Shown: one piece after another, positions 42,729 through 44,126 of the stretch
Numbering within the stretch: position 1 is the first letter of the stretch
Layout: each line of letters begins with the position of its first letter
Source of the DNA: a bacterium
GTDB lineage: Bacteria > BMS3Abin14
Assembly: GCA_020350725.1 (NCBI GenBank)
Contig: CP070719.1
Coordinates: forward strand, 854,883-899,008
Direction of reading: 5' to 3'
DNA: 44,126 nucleotides
Program-made: the position numbers and the translations under genes
Notes under the pieces: generated by a model
What the model saw: the letters and a program-made list of their open reading frames with translations, nothing else
Told to the model about the DNA's origin: nothing
The model's database searches: none

Positions 42729-43826
42729 ATGGACAGAACCGCCGACAGACCGACTGTCTTTCACCGGACGGCCAAATTGATGGACTGGACAGAGATCGAC
42801 GGAAACAGCCTCACCGATCCCGAATCGATCTCGTCCGCTCTCGCCCTGCCGAGCGGGGACCTGGCAGAGGTGATGTCACAGTATCCGGCCAGGATCAACT
42901 CGTACTACCTCTCCCTCATCGAAGCGGCAGGGGATGGTATCTTCCGCCAGGTGGTTCCCTACCCCGATGAGGTTTCCGAGACCAACAACAACCTTCCGGA
43001 TGATCCCATCGGTGAGGAGGTCTACAGTCCGGTGCCCAACCTTAGTCACCGTTACCATGACCGAGTCCTTTTCCTCGTCTCGGACAGATGTCCCATCTAT
43101 TGCCGTTTCTGCACCAGGAAACGGAAAGTGGGCCGATCTCTCACCGTTTCAGATGACACCCTCGAGCAGGGTTTTCGATACATCGGAAGACACCCCGAGA
43201 TCCGTGACGTCCTTCTGTCCGGCGGAGATCCCCTGATGCTGCCCGACGGCAGCCTGGACATGATCCTGGGCAGGGTGGGAGGAGTTCCCCACGTTGAGAT
43301 CAAGCGCATCGGCACGAGGGTTCCGGCAGCCCTTCCCCAAAGGGTCACACCGGACCTGGCCGACATCCTGAAGAAACACCACCCTCTCTTCATCCATACA
43401 CACTTCAACCACCCATCGGAGTTAACCCCTGAGAGCCGGGAAGCCTGCCGGACTCTGGCCGACGCGGGGCTTCCCATGGGCAACCAGACCGTGCTTCTGA
43501 AGGGTGTCAACGATGATCCGGAGATCCTGGAGCAACTGTTCAGGGGGCTGCTGACAATGCGGATCAGGCCGTATTACCTTCTCCAGGGGGACATGGTCCG
43601 CGGTACGGCCCATTTCCGGACGGCCGTTTCGAGGGGCCTGGAGATCATGGAAACCCTGCACCGGAGGACATCGCCCATGGCCCTCCCCTATTACGTGGTG
43701 GACCTTCCTCAGGCGCGGGGCAAGGTTATCCTCGACCGCGGCTCGGTCCTCCTCAGGGACAACGGGTGTGTTCTCATAAGAACTCCGGAGGGCGACACGG
43801 TCGCCTATCCGGAAACGGAGCTTTAG
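42729..43826 (+). CDS. Lysine 2,3-aminomutase-family radical SAM protein (KamA/EpmB-like)
   Basis: The product has 365 residues when started at ATG 42729, which follows GGGGAGG. The radical SAM motif is Cys121-x3-Cys125-x2-Cys128 (CPIYCRFC). Residues equivalent to lysine-2,3-aminomutase substrate and PLP sites appear conserved: an Asp in QGDMVRGTAHFRT, an Asp in YYVVDLPQARGK, and the Lys in that motif that would hold PLP. It is about 50 residues shorter than classical KamA, and the C-terminal zinc-binding cysteines are absent (a single Cys remains). It could make beta-lysine for osmoprotection or act like EpmB on elongation factor P; no EpmA or efp gene is in the window. Confidence 0.88.
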   Translation: MDRTADRPTVFHRTAKLMDWTEIDGNSLTDPESISSALALPSGDLAEVMSQYPARINSYYLSLIEAAGDGIFRQVVPYPDEVSETNNNLPDDPIGEEVYSPVPNLSHRYHDRVLFLVSDRCPIYCRFCTRKRKVGRSLTVSDDTLEQGFRYIGRHPEIRDVLLSGGDPLMLPDGSLDMILGRVGGVPHVEIKRIGTRVPAALPQRVTPDLADILKKHHPLFIHTHFNHPSELTPESREACRTLADAGLPMGNQTVLLKGVNDDPEILEQLFRGLLTMRIRPYYLLQGDMVRGTAHFRTAVSRGLEIMETLHRRTSPMALPYYVVDLPQARGKVILDRGSVLLRDNGCVLIRTPEGDTVAYPETEL

Positions 43827-44126
43827 GAGACAGTTCACGGTTCACAGTTGAAAACCGCTGTGATCAGTGATGTGTGATTCGTGATTCGGTAACGAATCCA
43901 AAATCCAAAAAGAAAGTTCACTGTTCGAGATTGCTTCACTCAGGTATCGGTTCGCAATGACAACCGCTTGTTCGACCCTTCTCCCCATCTCCCCCTCGCC
44001 CCATCGGGTAGGTAACCGCGTCTCCGCCTCTGCTTCTCTCTCCCCCTCTCCCCATCGCCCTACCGCCCCATCGCGTCTCCGCGTCTGTTCTTTGTCCCCT
44101 CGGGACGCCGGCCTCTGGACTCTGGA
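43827..44126. repeat. Repeat mosaic at the window end, containing the right copy of the 88-bp repeat
   Basis: No gene is present. Word repeats (GTTCACGG at 43834-43845, GTGATTCG at 43875-43885, CCAAAATCC at 43899-43910) precede the 37-bp element (43926-43962) shared with 896-932. A CTCCCC-rich run and a 'gcgtctcc' unit then repeat twice (43970-44038). The last 88 bases (44039-44126) are the exact reverse complement of 37771-37858. The element continues beyond the window. Confidence 0.85.

Overview
The window is GC-rich bacterial chromosome, most like an anaerobic or respiring member of the former Deltaproteobacteria (Desulfobacterota and relatives). The pointers are a two-CW protein, system II cytochrome c maturation (CcsA/ResB), a ferredoxin-linked 2-oxoacid oxidoreductase, a bacterial acyl-ACP thioesterase, -24/-12 (sigma-54) promoters, and intergenic spaces filled with short quasi-tandem 'word' repeats. 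The lineage is inferred from gene content only; there is no rRNA gene here.

Layout. 0-2.2 kb: the end of an unknown gene, a YkgJ-type cysteine-cluster protein, a repeat-filled spacer, a small membrane protein, and a cold-shock protein with its own sigma-70 promoter, a long leader and a terminator. 2.2-3.9 kb: an arsenic island on the minus strand (arsR, an 84-residue cysteine protein, arsM). The same inverted repeat TTCGA-N6-TCGAA occurs before each of the three genes. 4.1-6.7 kb: two-CW protein, acyl-ACP thioesterase overlapping a tiny diheme cytochrome c, and an exported helical protein of unknown function. 6.9-11.3 kb (minus): M20 amidohydrolase, then a FecR-domain protein and sensor histidine kinase in one operon. 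11.6-12.5 kb: a response regulator with an active-looking GGDEF domain, divergent from that operon.

12.7-23.7 kb is the most unusual part: four consecutive exported proteins on the plus strand. They are a 1048-residue double beta-helix protein ending in a DUF11-like domain, two small proteins that are little more than a signal peptide plus a DUF11-like domain, and an 1835-residue outer-membrane protein. That last protein combines Ig-like, DUF11, SdrD/Cna-B-like and OmpA-like domains with a long C-terminal barrel-like region. Two close matches to sigma-54 promoters precede the first and second genes. The three smaller proteins end in the same beta-strand signature. I read this as a surface appendage, adhesin or envelope-assembly locus, possibly controlled by the adjacent kinase/FecR/GGDEF genes. 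The function is inference.

23.8-37.5 kb is mostly housekeeping: transketolase; an operon korA-korB-thioredoxin-domain protein (YyaL family)-DUF3047; ccsA-resB for cytochrome c maturation; a HAD phosphatase overlapping a GNAT-like gene; an exported AMIN-like protein; and a family 2 glycosyltransferase. 37.5-44.1 kb: a repeat-filled spacer, a radical SAM protein of unknown function, tRNA-Leu(CAA) with its promoter and terminator, a small HEAGH metalloprotease-like protein, a membrane-anchored protein, a methyltransferase/CDF transporter pair, and a short lysine 2,3-aminomutase family protein. An 88-bp perfect inverted repeat (37771-37858 and 44039-44126) brackets this last block.
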